Counted from the first letter of the stretch, positions 25,364 through 34,109 are shown. The stretch: 64,000 nt of DNA from Collinsella aerofaciens (GCF_902364355.1 NZ_CABJDK010000006.1:32494-96493); one strand, 5' to 3'. Translations and numbers: made by a program. Notes: generated by a model not told the origin, from the letters alone.

Positions 25364-26161
25364 ATGACCGAAACCACAGCCGCAACTCCCAACGAGACGC
25401 GCGATGCCAAGCTCGAGATCATCATGGGCCGCGAGGCACTCGACAAGCTCGCCGATGCCACGGTGCTGGTACTCGGCTGCGGAGGTGTGGGCTCCAACTG
25501 CTGCGAGGCACTCGCCCGCGGCGGCATTGGTCATTTTGTAATTCTGGACAAGGACATCATCGCGCCCAGCAATATCAATCGCCAGGCCATCGCCTTTCAC
25601 AGCACCATCGGCAAGCGCAAGGTCGATGTTATGGAAGCCATGATCCACGATATCAATCCTGCCGCCACCGTTATCAAACGTACCGAATACCTGCTGAGCG
25701 ACAACATCGATGATTTCTTCGCGAGCGTTTTGGAGCAGACGGGCGGCAAGCTCGACTACGTCGTCGACGCCATCGACACCATCTCGGCCAAGCTCACCAT
25801 TGCCAAATATGCTCAAGATCACGACATTCGTTTGGTTAGCTCTATGGGCGGGGCCAACAAGCTGCATCCCGAATGCTTGCGTTTTGCCGATATCTTTGAC
25901 ACCGTGCGCGACCCCATGAGCCGCATCATGCGCAAAGAGTGCAAAAAGCGCGGCATCAAGAGCCTGCACGTGCTGTTTAGCTGCGAGGAATCGGTTAAAA
26001 CCCAGCCCCGCGACCCTTCCAACATCCACGAGCGCACCGAGCTGGGAACCGCGAGCTTTATGCCGCCCATCATGGGCCAGATGATCGCCGGCGAGGTTAT
26101 ACGCCAGATCAGTGGGCGCGGGTGCGAGCGCGTGCGCGCCGACGGCCAGCGCCTAGATTAA
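25364..26161 (+). CDS. tcdA: tRNA threonylcarbamoyladenosine dehydratase
   Basis: A 265-residue ThiF/E1-like enzyme. The nucleotide loop GCGGVGS and DKDIIAPSNINRQ are the family core, VVDAIDT follows, and the C-terminal SFMPPIMGQMIAGEV is typical of TcdA (CsdL). It uses ATP to convert t6A to cyclic t6A in tRNA. The start at 25364 has CGGAGG six bases upstream; the ATG at 25358 is too close. The next gene, a TatD nuclease, starts 14 bases after the stop, so they form an operon. Confidence 0.85.
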   Translation: MTETTAATPNETRDAKLEIIMGREALDKLADATVLVLGCGGVGSNCCEALARGGIGHFVILDKDIIAPSNINRQAIAFHSTIGKRKVDVMEAMIHDINPAATVIKRTEYLLSDNIDDFFASVLEQTGGKLDYVVDAIDTISAKLTIAKYAQDHDIRLVSSMGGANKLHPECLRFADIFDTVRDPMSRIMRKECKKRGIKSLHVLFSCEESVKTQPRDPSNIHERTELGTASFMPPIMGQMIAGEVIRQISGRGCERVRADGQRLD

Positions 26162-26175
26162 CGAGATGTGCCGCA

Positions 26176-26958
26176 ATGACACCGCAGTTATTTGACGCGC
26201 ACTGCCATCTCGATTTAATGGCTCGCCCGGACGCCGTTGCCGACGAGGCGACGGCGCTGGGCATGGGTCTCTTTGACTGCGGCGTCGATCCGCGCGACTT
26301 CGCAAGCGCCAACAAGCGCGCCCGTAGCCGTTCAAACATCTTTGCCGGCATCGGCCTCCATCCCTGGTGGCTCGCCGACGGACGATGCGGTGCCGCCGAA
26401 ATCAATCTGCTTTGCAAGGTCGCCGCACAAGAGCGCTTTATCGGCGAGGTCGGACTCGACTTTTCCGCGCGCTGTGCCGGAAGCGAGCCGCTACAAACAC
26501 AGGCGCTCGACCAGCTCTGTAATGCACTCGTGCACTATCCTCTTGCCGGGCGCGTGATATCAATTCACGCTGTTCGTTCGGCAGGAACCGTACTGGACGC
26601 CCTTGAGTCATATGGATTACTCACCCCAAGCCCCAACTCCCCCGCCATCATCTTCCACTGGTTTAGCGGCACCTCGAACGAGTTCGACCGTGCGCGAAAC
26701 GCAGGCTGCTATTTTTCCGTGAACGAGCGGATGCTCGCTACCAAGCGCGGTCGTGAATACGCCCGACAGATCCCACTCGACCGTCTGCTGCTCGAAACCG
26801 ACGCTCCAGCCGAACCGCAAGCAGATGCAAGCGCGCGACAGCTCATCACATCGCTAAAAAGCGCCTCCCTGCACATCGCCGAACTTAAAAACTGCGCCGA
26901 GGAGAGCGTCGAATCAACCGTTTTAGGAAATTCGCACTCCATATTTGACTTCAACTGA
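26176..26958 (+). CDS. TatD family metal-dependent hydrolase
   Basis: A 260-residue TIM-barrel hydrolase: DAHCHLD at the N-terminus, GIGLHPWW, GEVGLDF with the metal Glu, a His in IFHWFSG and ETDAP near the C-terminus. TatD proteins are 3'-5' DNA/RNA exonucleases or D-tyrosyl-tRNA deacylase-like enzymes. The ATG at 26176 follows tcdA closely; ribosome site is weak (GAGATG). The C-terminal region after ETDAP is shorter than usual and lacks the typical final helix sequence, so function may differ. Confidence 0.8.
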   Translation: MTPQLFDAHCHLDLMARPDAVADEATALGMGLFDCGVDPRDFASANKRARSRSNIFAGIGLHPWWLADGRCGAAEINLLCKVAAQERFIGEVGLDFSARCAGSEPLQTQALDQLCNALVHYPLAGRVISIHAVRSAGTVLDALESYGLLTPSPNSPAIIFHWFSGTSNEFDRARNAGCYFSVNERMLATKRGREYARQIPLDRLLLETDAPAEPQADASARQLITSLKSASLHIAELKNCAEESVESTVLGNSHSIFDFN

Positions 26959-26963
26959 CCCCG

Positions 26964-27193
26964 GTGGGCAAAAAACGCCAAATATGAGTACTGCTGCAAA
27001 GCTAGTAGCATTATATTGTGACAAAAGAACGCCTTGATAATGTACAGCTGTTCATTATCAAGGCGTTTTAGCATGGCTAAAGCCATATTTAACAGGTTAT
27101 AATCGCCCCCAGGCGCTCAACCAGGGCCTTAAAAGCATAATTTCCCTGTTACTAAATTAGTGACAGTACTCATATTTGGCATTTTTTGTCCAC
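26964..27193. mobile_element. 230-bp MITE-like element with 30-bp terminal inverted repeats
   Basis: The left end (26964-26993, containing GCCAAATATGAGTACTG) is the reverse complement of the right end (27164-27193) at 28 of 30 positions. The interior is AT-richer than its surroundings, has no gene and contains a perfect 15-bp hairpin. It sits between the TatD gene and a convergent HAD gene. The layout is that of a miniature inverted-repeat element, but no transposase in the window has matching ends. Confidence 0.65.
27028..27067 (+). terminator. Perfect 15-bp hairpin inside the MITE-like element
   Basis: AACGCCTTGATAATG pairs exactly with CATTATCAAGGCGTT, followed by TTA. It could end the tcdA-tatD transcript, or be the structured part of the element. 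Confidence 0.6.
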
Positions 27194-27222
27194 GAACCCC
27201 TAAAGAGCCTCCAACAGACCCC

Positions 27223-27882
27223 CTAAGAAAGCTCAAGCAGCTCGGGCAGCTGGTCGATAATCTTGTCCGCGGCATCCTGGCTAAAGCCAAAGCGTTCCTC
27301 GCGCTTGGCAACGACCGTCAGGCCGGCTCGCTTGCCGGCAGTGATGCCAGGCACCGAATCCTCAACGCAGCAGCAGCGATTCGCGGGCAGCCCCAGCAGG
27401 TCCAGCGCATGCAGGTAGATGTCGGGCTCGGGCTTACTCTCCTTAAACTGCTCGCCGCTCACCACATACTCAAAGGCATCCGACAGCCCGCACGCGTTGA
27501 GCACTTCCTCGATGCTATCCATGGGAGACGAGCTGGCAAGCGCCACGCGAACGCCACGGCGCGGCAGCTCTCGAATCGTATCCACGGCGCCTGGGTTAAT
27601 CAAAGCCTGATAGTCGCGCGGACGCTTATGCGCCCACTCGTCCCAACGGGCCAACGCTTCCTCGCCAGTGAAATGCCCCTTACCGGCGCGCTCAAACCAA
27701 TCGACCAGCATATGCAGGAAGAACTGATGCGAGGTACCGACTTGCCCATTCAACTCCTCTTGAGTCAGGTTAAGCCCAAGCTCCTTGGCAAACGCGGCAG
27801 TCTCGCCCAGGTAGTAATACTCGGTATCGACAATGACACCGTCCATGTCAAAGATAACGGCGTCGAACGGAAATGCGGACAC
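27223..27882 (-). CDS. HAD superfamily phosphatase, beta-phosphoglucomutase-like
   Basis: A 219-residue HAD enzyme. The catalytic loop I is FDMDGVIVDTE at about 9-19, loop II is ALASSSPMDSI, and KPEPDIYL plus CVEDSVPGI complete the fold. The helical cap after loop I places it with subfamily IA proteins that act on small sugar phosphates. The start is GTG at 27882 with GGGAGGG upstream; an upstream extension would run over the terminator of the neighbouring gene. Substrate unknown. Confidence 0.82.
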   Translation of the reverse strand: MSAFPFDAVIFDMDGVIVDTEYYYLGETAAFAKELGLNLTQEELNGQVGTSHQFFLHMLVDWFERAGKGHFTGEEALARWDEWAHKRPRDYQALINPGAVDTIRELPRRGVRVALASSSPMDSIEEVLNACGLSDAFEYVVSGEQFKESKPEPDIYLHALDLLGLPANRCCCVEDSVPGITAGKRAGLTVVAKREERFGFSQDAADKIIDQLPELLELS

Positions 27883-27896
27883 GGCACCCTCCCTAA

Positions 27897-27923
27897 CAAA
27901 AGGGCGCCCGCAAGCAGGCGCCC
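27897..27923 (-). terminator. Terminator between two HAD genes
   Basis: On the minus strand GGGCGCC pairs with GGCGCCC across a nine-base loop, followed by TTTTGTT. Confidence 0.8.
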
Positions 27924-27946
27924 AAACCATGCATTAATCGGCGATT

Positions 27947-28792
27947 CTAACCCAGCAGCTTATCCAGCGCCACTGCAATACCGTCTTCGTTGTTATTGGC
28001 GGTTACCATCTGGGCAACTGCCTTAACCTCATCGACGGCGTTGCCCATGGCAACACCGGTGCCGGCCCACTCAATCATGGACTTGTCGTTCTGGCCGTCG
28101 CCAAACGAGACGACCTCGCTGGCATCGATACCGAGCTTGGGCAGGGCACCCTCGAGCGCACGGGCTTTGTCGATACCGGGCGCCGTGTACTCAAAGTACC
28201 AGTCGGCCGTAAACATGCCCGAAAGCGTCTGGGTAAAGGGCGCATACATCTCCTCGTAATGCGCCTGCAGGTAGGTCGGATCACCCGCCGTCAGCAGCTT
28301 GTCCACGGGATAAGTGTCCACGACCTCATGCAAGCTCTCGACCTCGCGAATCTTAAGATCGCACGCATCGCGCTCATACTTGACGATATTCTTCTGCAAG
28401 CCGTCAGGCAGCGTGATCATGCAATGGTACGAGTCCTCGACGTGCAAATCGCGACCGAGCGAAATCATAGGGATCACGTCGAAATTGCGCAGATGATCAA
28501 TCAGACGGTGCAGCTCGTCAGCCGGCATGGCCTGGTCAAAAAGGACCTCATCGGTCTGAGCGTCGACCACATGCGCGCCATTAAAGGCAACTAGCAGACC
28601 GTCATGGTTTTGAAGGTCGAGCTCCTGCGCCAAGGCGTGCAACCCCCATGCGGGACGGCCCGAAGCCAAGATGAGCTTAATGCCCGACTCCTGCGTCGCG
28701 AGCAGCTTCTCGCGCGTACGCGGGCTGATGACCTTTTGGTCGTTGGTGAGCGTACCGTCGATATCCATTGCGATGGCTTTGATTGCCATATA
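27947..28792 (-). CDS. Cof-type HAD-IIB family hydrolase
   Basis: A 281-residue phosphatase of the Cof group: AMDIDGTLTND at the N-terminus, ILASGRPAWG as loop II, a large C2 cap and SFGDGQNDKSMIEWAGTGVAMGNA as the magnesium-binding loop. Such proteins dephosphorylate sugar phosphates, pyridoxal phosphate or nucleotides. GGGAGG precedes the start at 28792. A second HAD gene follows after a terminator, and a third one lies at 50.8 kb. Confidence 0.88.
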   Translation of the reverse strand, partial: YMAIKAIAMDIDGTLTNDQKVISPRTREKLLATQESGIKLILASGRPAWGLHALAQELDLQNHDGLLVAFNGAHVVDAQTDEVLFDQAMPADELHRLIDHLRNFDVIPMISLGRDLHVEDSYHCMITLPDGLQKNIVKYERDACDLKIREVESLHEVVDTYPVDKLLTAGDPTYLQAHYEEMYAPFTQTLSGMFTADWYFEYTAPGIDKARALEGALPKLGIDASEVVSFGDGQNDKSMIEWAGTGVAMGNAVDEVKAVAQMVTANNNEDGIAVALDKLLG

Positions 28793-28962
28793 TGCCTCCC
28801 TGTCATTGAACAACCTTGTCTGAGCCATCATACAGAACACCCACGGCGGCGCTGTTTGCAACGGGAAAAATGTCATATTGTCCCGAACATGAACGGCGCG
28901 CCTTCGACGATTGCGATGCCCGTCGAGGCGCCTCCCGATACATTCCATCCTATCCAAATAGC

Positions 28963-28998
28963 AAGGGGCCCGTACCCCAACGGATACGGGCCCCTTTC
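28963..28998 (-). terminator. Terminator of pgi
   Basis: AAGGGGCCCGTA (28963) pairs with TACGGGCCCCTT (28985). It lies downstream of the pgi stop codon on the minus strand. Confidence 0.85.
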
Positions 28999-29025
28999 AG
29001 CCATAAGCCAACTCAGCCGTAAAGA

Positions 29026-30720
29026 CTACTTGCGATGAGCGCGATAGAACTCGATGAGCGCCTGGGTCGAAGCGTCCTGCTCGGCCTTGGCGGCGTCGTC
29101 GTGGAAGGCCGGGGTGATCTGCTTGGCAAGCTGCTTGCCCAGCTCGACGCCCCACTGGTCGTAGGAGTCGATGCCCCAGACCGTGCCCTCGACAAACGTG
29201 ATGTGCTCGTACAGGGCGATGAGCTCGCCGAGTGCGAACGGGGTCAGCGTGTCGCCGAAGATCGAGGTCGTCGGACGGTTGCCCTCAAAGCAGCGGGCCG
29301 GGACGATCTGCTCGGGCGTGCCCTCGGCACGAACCTCGTCGGCCGTCTTACCAAAGGCGAGCGCCTTGGTCTGGGCCAGGAAGTTGCCCAGGAACAGCTC
29401 GTGGACGTCCTGGCCGCTGTCGGTTGCGGGGTTGGCAGTGTTGGCGAAAGCGATAAAGTCGGCCGGGACCACCACGGTGCCCTGGTGCAGCAGCTGGTAG
29501 AAGGCGTGCTGACCGTTGGTACCGGGCTCGCCCCAGAAGATCTCACCGGTATCGGAGGTCACAGCGCTGCCGTCCCAGCGGACGTGCTTGCCGTTGGACT
29601 CCATGGTGAGCTGTTGCAGGTAGGCCGGGAAGCGGTGCAGATACTGGCAGTACGGCAGCACGGCGTGGCTCTTGGAACCGAAGAAGTTGACGTACCAGAC
29701 GTTGAGCAGGCCCATCAGCGCGACGGCGTTGTTCTCGAGCGGGGTGTTGCAGAAGTACTCGTCGATGGCGTGGAAGCCCTCAAGGAACTGCTGGAAGCGC
29801 TCGGGGCCGAGCACGACGATCAGCGACAGGCCCACGGCGGAGTCGACAGAGTAGCGGCCGCCGACCCAGTTCCAGAAACCAAAAGCGTTGGCGGGGTCGA
29901 TGCCGAAGGCCTCGACCTTCTCGAGTGCGGTGGAAACGGCGACAAAGTGCTTGGCCACGGCCTCGGCGTTCTGCTCATCGGAGCCGTCGATGGCACCCTG
30001 AGCCTTGAGCTGCTCGAGCATCCAGGTCTTGACCTCACGAGCGTTGGTGAGGGTCTCGAGCGTGGTGAAAGTCTTGGAGACGATAATCACGAGCGTGGTC
30101 TCGGGATCGAGGCCCTTGAGCTTCTCTGCCTGATCGTTGGGGTCGATGTTGGAGATGTAGCGGCAGTCAATACCGGCGTCGGCGTAGGGACGCAGGGCCT
30201 CGTAGGCCATGACCGGGCCCAGATCGGAGCCGCCGATGCCGATGGACACCAGGTGCTCGATCTTTTTGCCGGTAACACCCTTCCACTCACCGGAGCGCAC
30301 GCGCTCGGCGAAGGCATACATGCGGTCGAGAACCTCGTGCACGTCGGCGACGACGTCCTGGCCGTCGACGATGAGCTGGCCCTTCTCGCTTGCCGGGCGG
30401 CGCAGCGCGGTGTGCAGGACGGCGCGGTCCTCGGTGGTGTTGATGTGCTCGCCGGAGAACATGGCGTCGCGGCGCTCCTCGAGCTTCACCTCGCGGGCAA
30501 GATCGCACAGCAGCTTGACGGTCTCATCAGTCACCAGGTTCTTGGACAGGTCGAAGTGCAGGTCACCGGCGTCAAAGCTCAGCTTGTTCACGCGCTCGGC
30601 ATCGGCGGCGAACCAGGCCTTGAGGTCGATACCCTCGGCCTCGAGCTTCTCCTGATGGGCCTCGAGCGCCTTCCAAGCGGCAGTCGACGTAGCATCGATA
30701 GGTGCGGCAACAGTTGCCAT
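29026..30720 (-). CDS. pgi: Glucose-6-phosphate isomerase
   Basis: A 564-residue isomerase that converts glucose 6-phosphate and fructose 6-phosphate in glycolysis. Diagnostic features are [21 protein letters not shown], the GGRYSV segment, [11 protein letters not shown] and the C-terminal [13 protein letters not shown] with its active-site Lys. The start at 30720 has GAGGAGGA upstream. Length is at the long end of the family. Monocistronic with its own terminator. Confidence 0.95.
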   Translation of the reverse strand: MATVAAPIDATSTAAWKALEAHQEKLEAEGIDLKAWFAADAERVNKLSFDAGDLHFDLSKNLVTDETVKLLCDLAREVKLEERRDAMFSGEHINTTEDRAVLHTALRRPASEKGQLIVDGQDVVADVHEVLDRMYAFAERVRSGEWKGVTGKKIEHLVSIGIGGSDLGPVMAYEALRPYADAGIDCRYISNIDPNDQAEKLKGLDPETTLVIIVSKTFTTLETLTNAREVKTWMLEQLKAQGAIDGSDEQNAEAVAKHFVAVSTALEKVEAFGIDPANAFGFWNWVGGRYSVDSAVGLSLIVVLGPERFQQFLEGFHAIDEYFCNTPLENNAVALMGLLNVWYVNFFGSKSHAVLPYCQYLHRFPAYLQQLTMESNGKHVRWDGSAVTSDTGEIFWGEPGTNGQHAFYQLLHQGTVVVPADFIAFANTANPATDSGQDVHELFLGNFLAQTKALAFGKTADEVRAEGTPEQIVPARCFEGNRPTTSIFGDTLTPFALGELIALYEHITFVEGTVWGIDSYDQWGVELGKQLAKQITPAFHDDAAKAEQDASTQALIEFYRAHRK

Positions 30721-30847
30721 AGAGTCCTCCTCAGCATACGGGCGCACGCCTCCATGCGCCCGGACATTCAGATGCCACTATTCTAGCGCAGGTCAAGACT
30801 ATAATCAGCGAGCGTTGCCAATCGGCCCCCAAACGGCAACCGACCAA

Positions 30848-30918
30848 AAAGGGACAGGTTTAATTTGGCAGGTCAAACGCTTTACCAATCAAAAATAACC
30901 TATCCCTTTATGCCAAAT
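30848..30918. repeat. REP-like inverted repeat, GGGACAGGTT type
   Basis: AAAGGGACAGGTT (30848) pairs with AACCTATCCCTTT (30897), and ATTTGGCA (30863) with TGCCAAAT (30911). It ends two bases before the stop of the next gene. A half-unit with the same TGCCAAAT-AGGGACAGGTTT lies on the other side at 31576. Confidence 0.6.
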
Positions 30919-30919
30919 A

Positions 30920-31444
30920 TTAGGCCGCAGCGCAGACGCTACCGAGCAACTCACGCAGAGGAGACCCGATGCCCTCCAGCAGTTCGGGCGCGATGATGGC
31001 AAAAACGGGAACCTCGCCGGCCCCCACGACGGCAGGCACCTTGCCCTCCGAGACGATACATCCATAAGGGACAAAACCGTCTTCGCCGACATCGAGCGCC
31101 GCCATGCGACGGGCGAGCTCGCGCGCAAAGCCGGCAGTATCGGCATCGCCAATCGCCAAGACAAAGTCCACGCCTTCGTCGGTCGCCAGGGCCACGGCTT
31201 CGTCGATCAGCTCGTCTCCTCCGTCGCCTTCAACCGAGCCGCAGCGGAAAAGCACGCGCTCGAGCAGGGCGCGATCGAGCGAGCCCAGCGCCGCCGAAAC
31301 GAGCTCATCACGCGTGTGCTTGTCGCCTCCCAGCACGACCAGTGCCTTGGTGCCGCCATAGTGGGCAACCAATCGCCCGCACCAGCGAGCCACATCCCCA
31401 TCCGCAACCAAGCGCGTCGGCATACCAAACCCATAGTTGACCAT
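30920..31444 (-). CDS. Iron-containing alcohol dehydrogenase-like N-terminal domain protein
   Basis: A 174-residue protein resembling only the N-terminal, nucleotide-binding half of iron-containing alcohol dehydrogenases: NYGFGMPTRLVADG, then KALVVLGGDK and ATDEGVDFVLAIGDADT, where the family usually has GGGS. The C-terminal iron-binding domain is absent, and the glycine loop is changed, so it is unlikely to be an active dehydrogenase. The start at 31444 is uncertain; a frame extends upstream to 31495. It is bracketed by related REP-like repeats. It could be a degraded remnant or a repurposed domain. Confidence 0.5.
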   Translation of the reverse strand: MVNYGFGMPTRLVADGDVARWCGRLVAHYGGTKALVVLGGDKHTRDELVSAALGSLDRALLERVLFRCGSVEGDGGDELIDEAVALATDEGVDFVLAIGDADTAGFARELARRMAALDVGEDGFVPYGCIVSEGKVPAVVGAGEVPVFAIIAPELLEGIGSPLRELLGSVCAAA

Positions 31445-31575
31445 TATCCCCACAACCCTTCCGTGCTTTATGGTGGTATCAATCGTTAGCCTCATGCTAC
31501 GAAGCGAGCTTTTCCGAGCTGTTTCGCGCTCTTTAGGGCTGCGTTAAAAACCCGATGCAACCGCACGACCATACC

Positions 31576-31596
31576 TGCCAAATAGGGACAGGTTTT
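31576..31596. repeat. REP-like half unit
   Basis: TGCCAAATAGGGACAGGTTT, matching the parts of the unit at 30848-30918. It overlaps the -35 region of the next operon. Confidence 0.5.
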
Positions 31597-31637
31597 GACG
31601 GTGTCCGGTCGAGCAGGTATTATCGAACAGGTATTCG
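31595..31637 (+). promoter_or_regulatory. Promoter with LexA-type SOS box
   Basis: TTGACG (31595) and TATTAT (31618) are 17 bases apart, an almost ideal sigma-70 promoter. Directly after the -10 box lies CGAACAGGTATTCG (31624-31637), which differs from the Gram-positive LexA consensus CGAAC-N4-GTTCG at one position. LexA bound here would cover the transcription start of the Y-polymerase operon. Confidence 0.7.
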
Positions 31638-31667
31638 ATAAGAACATGTGTTTGATGGGAGGCTCGG

Positions 31668-33173
31668 ATGGAGCACGAGCAGCACACCTACATCTGCATC
31701 GACCTCAAGACGTTTTATGCCAGCGTCGAGTGCGTCGATCGTGGGCTCGATCCGCTCACCACCAACCTGGTCGTTGCCGACGAATCGCGCGGACGCACGA
31801 CCATCTGTCTCGCTATCACGCAGACCATGAAGGACCTCGGGATACACAACCGCTGCCGTCTATTCGAGATTCCCGACGGCATCGACTACATCAAAGCAGT
31901 GCCGCGCATGCAACACTACATGGAGGTGTCGGCGCAAATCTACGGCGTCTATCTGGAATACGTCAGCCCCCAGGACGTGCACGTCTACTCCATCGATGAG
32001 TGCTTTATCGACGTGACGCCCTATCTGGACCTTTATCACACCGATGCCGAAGGGTTCGCCTGCATGTTGCGCGACGAGGTCTTGGGGCGCACCGGCATCA
32101 CGGCGACGGTCGGTATCGGCCCCAACCTATTCCAGGCCAAGGTGGCGCTCGACATCACCGCCAAGCACGTAGCCAGCCGCATTGGCGTACTCGACGACGA
32201 GATCTTTCGCAAGGAGATCTGGCCCCATCGCCCCATCACCGACATCTGGGGCATCGGCCCCGGCGTGGCGGCCCGTCTCGAGAAATACGGCGTCTACGAC
32301 CTGATGGGCGTCGCCGCACTCGACGAGAACCTGCTCTACGACGAACTCGGCGTCAACGCCGAATATCTCATCGACCACGCCTTCGGGCGCGAGCCGACAA
32401 CCATCGCCGATATCCAAGCCTATCGCCCGCAAGCGACCTCGACCACCACAGGACAGGTGCTCTCGAAGGGCTATGCCTACGAGCAGGCCTACACCGTCTT
32501 GCGCGAAATGGTCGACAACGCCGTGTTGGATCTAGTCGATAAGCACGTGGTCTGCGACAGCATCTCGCTCTTTGTGGGCTACGCGAGCGAGCGCGCCGAC
32601 ATACGCCGGCTCAACGCCAGCGGCACGGCGCAGTATATAGACGGCTGCGGACACTTGCGCTCGAGCACCTCGGGCATCGAGCCCGCAGCGACCGACGGCC
32701 CCGAGCTCGCGCCCCGTGCTCCCAAGCCCGTCCAGCGCGATGACGAAAGGCGTCGCCTGGTGCGCGAAGCGCAGGCAATCGATGGCATCTTTGTGGGAGA
32801 GCATGGCGGCAAACCGCGTGGTGGCTATGCCGCACTCTTTGCGCACTCCAACGCCTCGCGAAAGCTGCCCGAGCGCACTAATTCGTTTAAGAAAATCATG
32901 GGGTATTTCGATGACCTTTGGGCACAAACGGTCGATCCCAAACGACCGGTCAAGCGCATCAACCTGGGATTTGGCAATCTTGTGCCCGAGGAATTTGCCA
33001 CCATCGATCTGTTCAGCGATATCGAGGCCGATGAGCGCGAGCGCGACCTGGCGCGCGCCGTCCTGGCCGTGAAAGGCAAGTACGGCAAGAACGCGCTCGT
33101 CAAGGGATTAAGCTTTACCGCCGGCGCCACCGCGCGCGAACGCAACGGCCAAGTTGGAGGACATCGTGCCTAA
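31668..33173 (+). CDS. Y-family DNA polymerase (UmuC/UvrX-like)
   Basis: A 501-residue translesion polymerase. The first metal Asp lies in CIDLKTFYASVE (Asp 12) and the second acidic pair in YSIDECF (Asp 110, Glu 111); ITDIWGIGPGVAARLEKYG is the helix-hairpin-helix thumb region. The C-terminal about 200 residues form the little finger and a longer tail, with no beta-clamp motif that I can name. GGGAGG precedes the start. A LexA-like box overlaps the promoter and a YolD-like gene overlaps the 3' end, as in the Bacillus UvrX/YqjW operons. It should copy damaged DNA during the SOS response. Confidence 0.9.
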   Translation: MEHEQHTYICIDLKTFYASVECVDRGLDPLTTNLVVADESRGRTTICLAITQTMKDLGIHNRCRLFEIPDGIDYIKAVPRMQHYMEVSAQIYGVYLEYVSPQDVHVYSIDECFIDVTPYLDLYHTDAEGFACMLRDEVLGRTGITATVGIGPNLFQAKVALDITAKHVASRIGVLDDEIFRKEIWPHRPITDIWGIGPGVAARLEKYGVYDLMGVAALDENLLYDELGVNAEYLIDHAFGREPTTIADIQAYRPQATSTTTGQVLSKGYAYEQAYTVLREMVDNAVLDLVDKHVVCDSISLFVGYASERADIRRLNASGTAQYIDGCGHLRSSTSGIEPAATDGPELAPRAPKPVQRDDERRRLVREAQAIDGIFVGEHGGKPRGGYAALFAHSNASRKLPERTNSFKKIMGYFDDLWAQTVDPKRPVKRINLGFGNLVPEEFATIDLFSDIEADERERDLARAVLAVKGKYGKNALVKGLSFTAGATARERNGQVGGHRA

Positions 33174-33591
33174 ACCCAAGCAGCAGCCCGTGCGCCCGCC
33201 GACCGCCTTCGAGCGCCTGGCGGACCCCGAGGGCAGACGCCGCGCCGCCGACCCCAACCTCACTGCCAACGGTGCCGTGCGCGCCAACCGCGCCGCACAG
33301 TTTATGCCCTTTGCCGCCCTCACGGGATACTACGAACTCGTGCGCAAGCAGGAAATCACCGTCGAGTCAAAACGTGAGCTCACGGAAGAAAAAGCCCTCG
33401 TACTTTCTAAAAAGCTCGAGGGTCTCAAACGTGGCGACTTGGTTCGTGTCACCTATTACGATACATACGGCTATCGCAGCCGCACCGGCATCCTCGACGA
33501 GGCGCTCCCCGCCTTCAAGCTCCTCAAGCTCCGAGACATCGCCATCGACTTCGACGACATCCAAGACATCGAACTGCGCGGACGAGCCTAG
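33166..33591 (+). CDS. YolD-like family protein
   Basis: A 141-residue protein of the YolD-like group. AAQFMPFAALTGYYELV at about 46-62 is the diagnostic motif; the C-terminal half is a small beta-barrel-like domain (GDLVRVTYYD). GTG at 33166 has GGAGG five bases upstream and overlaps the polymerase stop by eight bases, so translation is coupled. YolD proteins regularly accompany Y-family polymerases and are thought to be UmuD-like partners; the mechanism is not settled. Confidence 0.82.
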   Translation: MPKPKQQPVRPPTAFERLADPEGRRRAADPNLTANGAVRANRAAQFMPFAALTGYYELVRKQEITVESKRELTEEKALVLSKKLEGLKRGDLVRVTYYDTYGYRSRTGILDEALPAFKLLKLRDIAIDFDDIQDIELRGRA

Positions 33592-33617
33592 CCAAGGAAG
33601 CGCACCCAGAGCGACGC

Positions 33618-34001
33618 TTACAGCGTCATGACGTAGTAACCCGCATCTCTCACGGCAGTCTCAAGGACACCGCGATTGATCGGGCGCTTGGAGCGCACAC
33701 GCGCTGTGTGGTCCGCGTACGTTACCGTAGCCCACACACCATCCAGCGCATTGAGGGCATTGGCTACGTTCTGAGCGCAGCCTTCACAGCTCATGCCGCC
33801 GATGAGCAGCTCATCGCTATAGGGATAGTGTGACGCATCGGTATCCACCACAACAACCTTTTTGGCCTTCTTGCCGCTCGCACCATCGCTGCAACAACTC
33901 TTCCCGTGTGTCGAAGCGGCAATGCGACGCAGTCCAAAAAACATGCCGACGGCAATGACGGCCAGCACGATGAGATTCGCAGGGTTGAGCAAGTCACTCA
34001 T
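33618..34001 (-). CDS. Membrane-anchored heavy-metal-associated (HMA) domain protein
   Basis: A 127-residue protein: an N-terminal membrane segment (about 8-25), a short Cys-containing stretch (KSCCSDG) and a C-terminal HMA domain with the metal-binding GGMSCEGC motif. HMA domains carry Cu(I) or other soft metals; membrane anchoring suggests a chaperone for copper or a reduced transporter fragment. GGGGAGC precedes the ATG at 34001. A CsoR-like inverted repeat lies just upstream. No copper ATPase gene is in view. Confidence 0.8.
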   Translation of the reverse strand: MSDLLNPANLIVLAVIAVGMFFGLRRIAASTHGKSCCSDGASGKKAKKVVVVDTDASHYPYSDELLIGGMSCEGCAQNVANALNALDGVWATVTYADHTARVRSKRPINRGVLETAVRDAGYYVMTL

Positions 34002-34031
34002 GCGCTCCCCTTTCAAGTAGCACTATCTAGA

Positions 34032-34047
34032 TACCCCCATGGGGTGT
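34032..34047 (-). promoter_or_regulatory. CsoR-like copper operator
   Basis: TACCCCCATGGGGTGT contains the inverted repeat ACCCC-CAT-GGGGT, like the known CsoR operators (a C-tract and a G-tract around a short centre). It is 30 bases upstream of the HMA gene. Confidence 0.5.
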
Positions 34048-34109
34048 CCCCATCTTAACCCAAAATCATGTCTGTTCGGTCAATTAGTTTCCCTCTTCAA
34101 ACTTTTTTG

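Noticed and set aside
29035-30786. Plus-strand open frame of 583 codons
   Set aside because: It mirrors pgi, a certain gene. Same reasoning for the 704-codon frame opposite nrdD (57409-59523).
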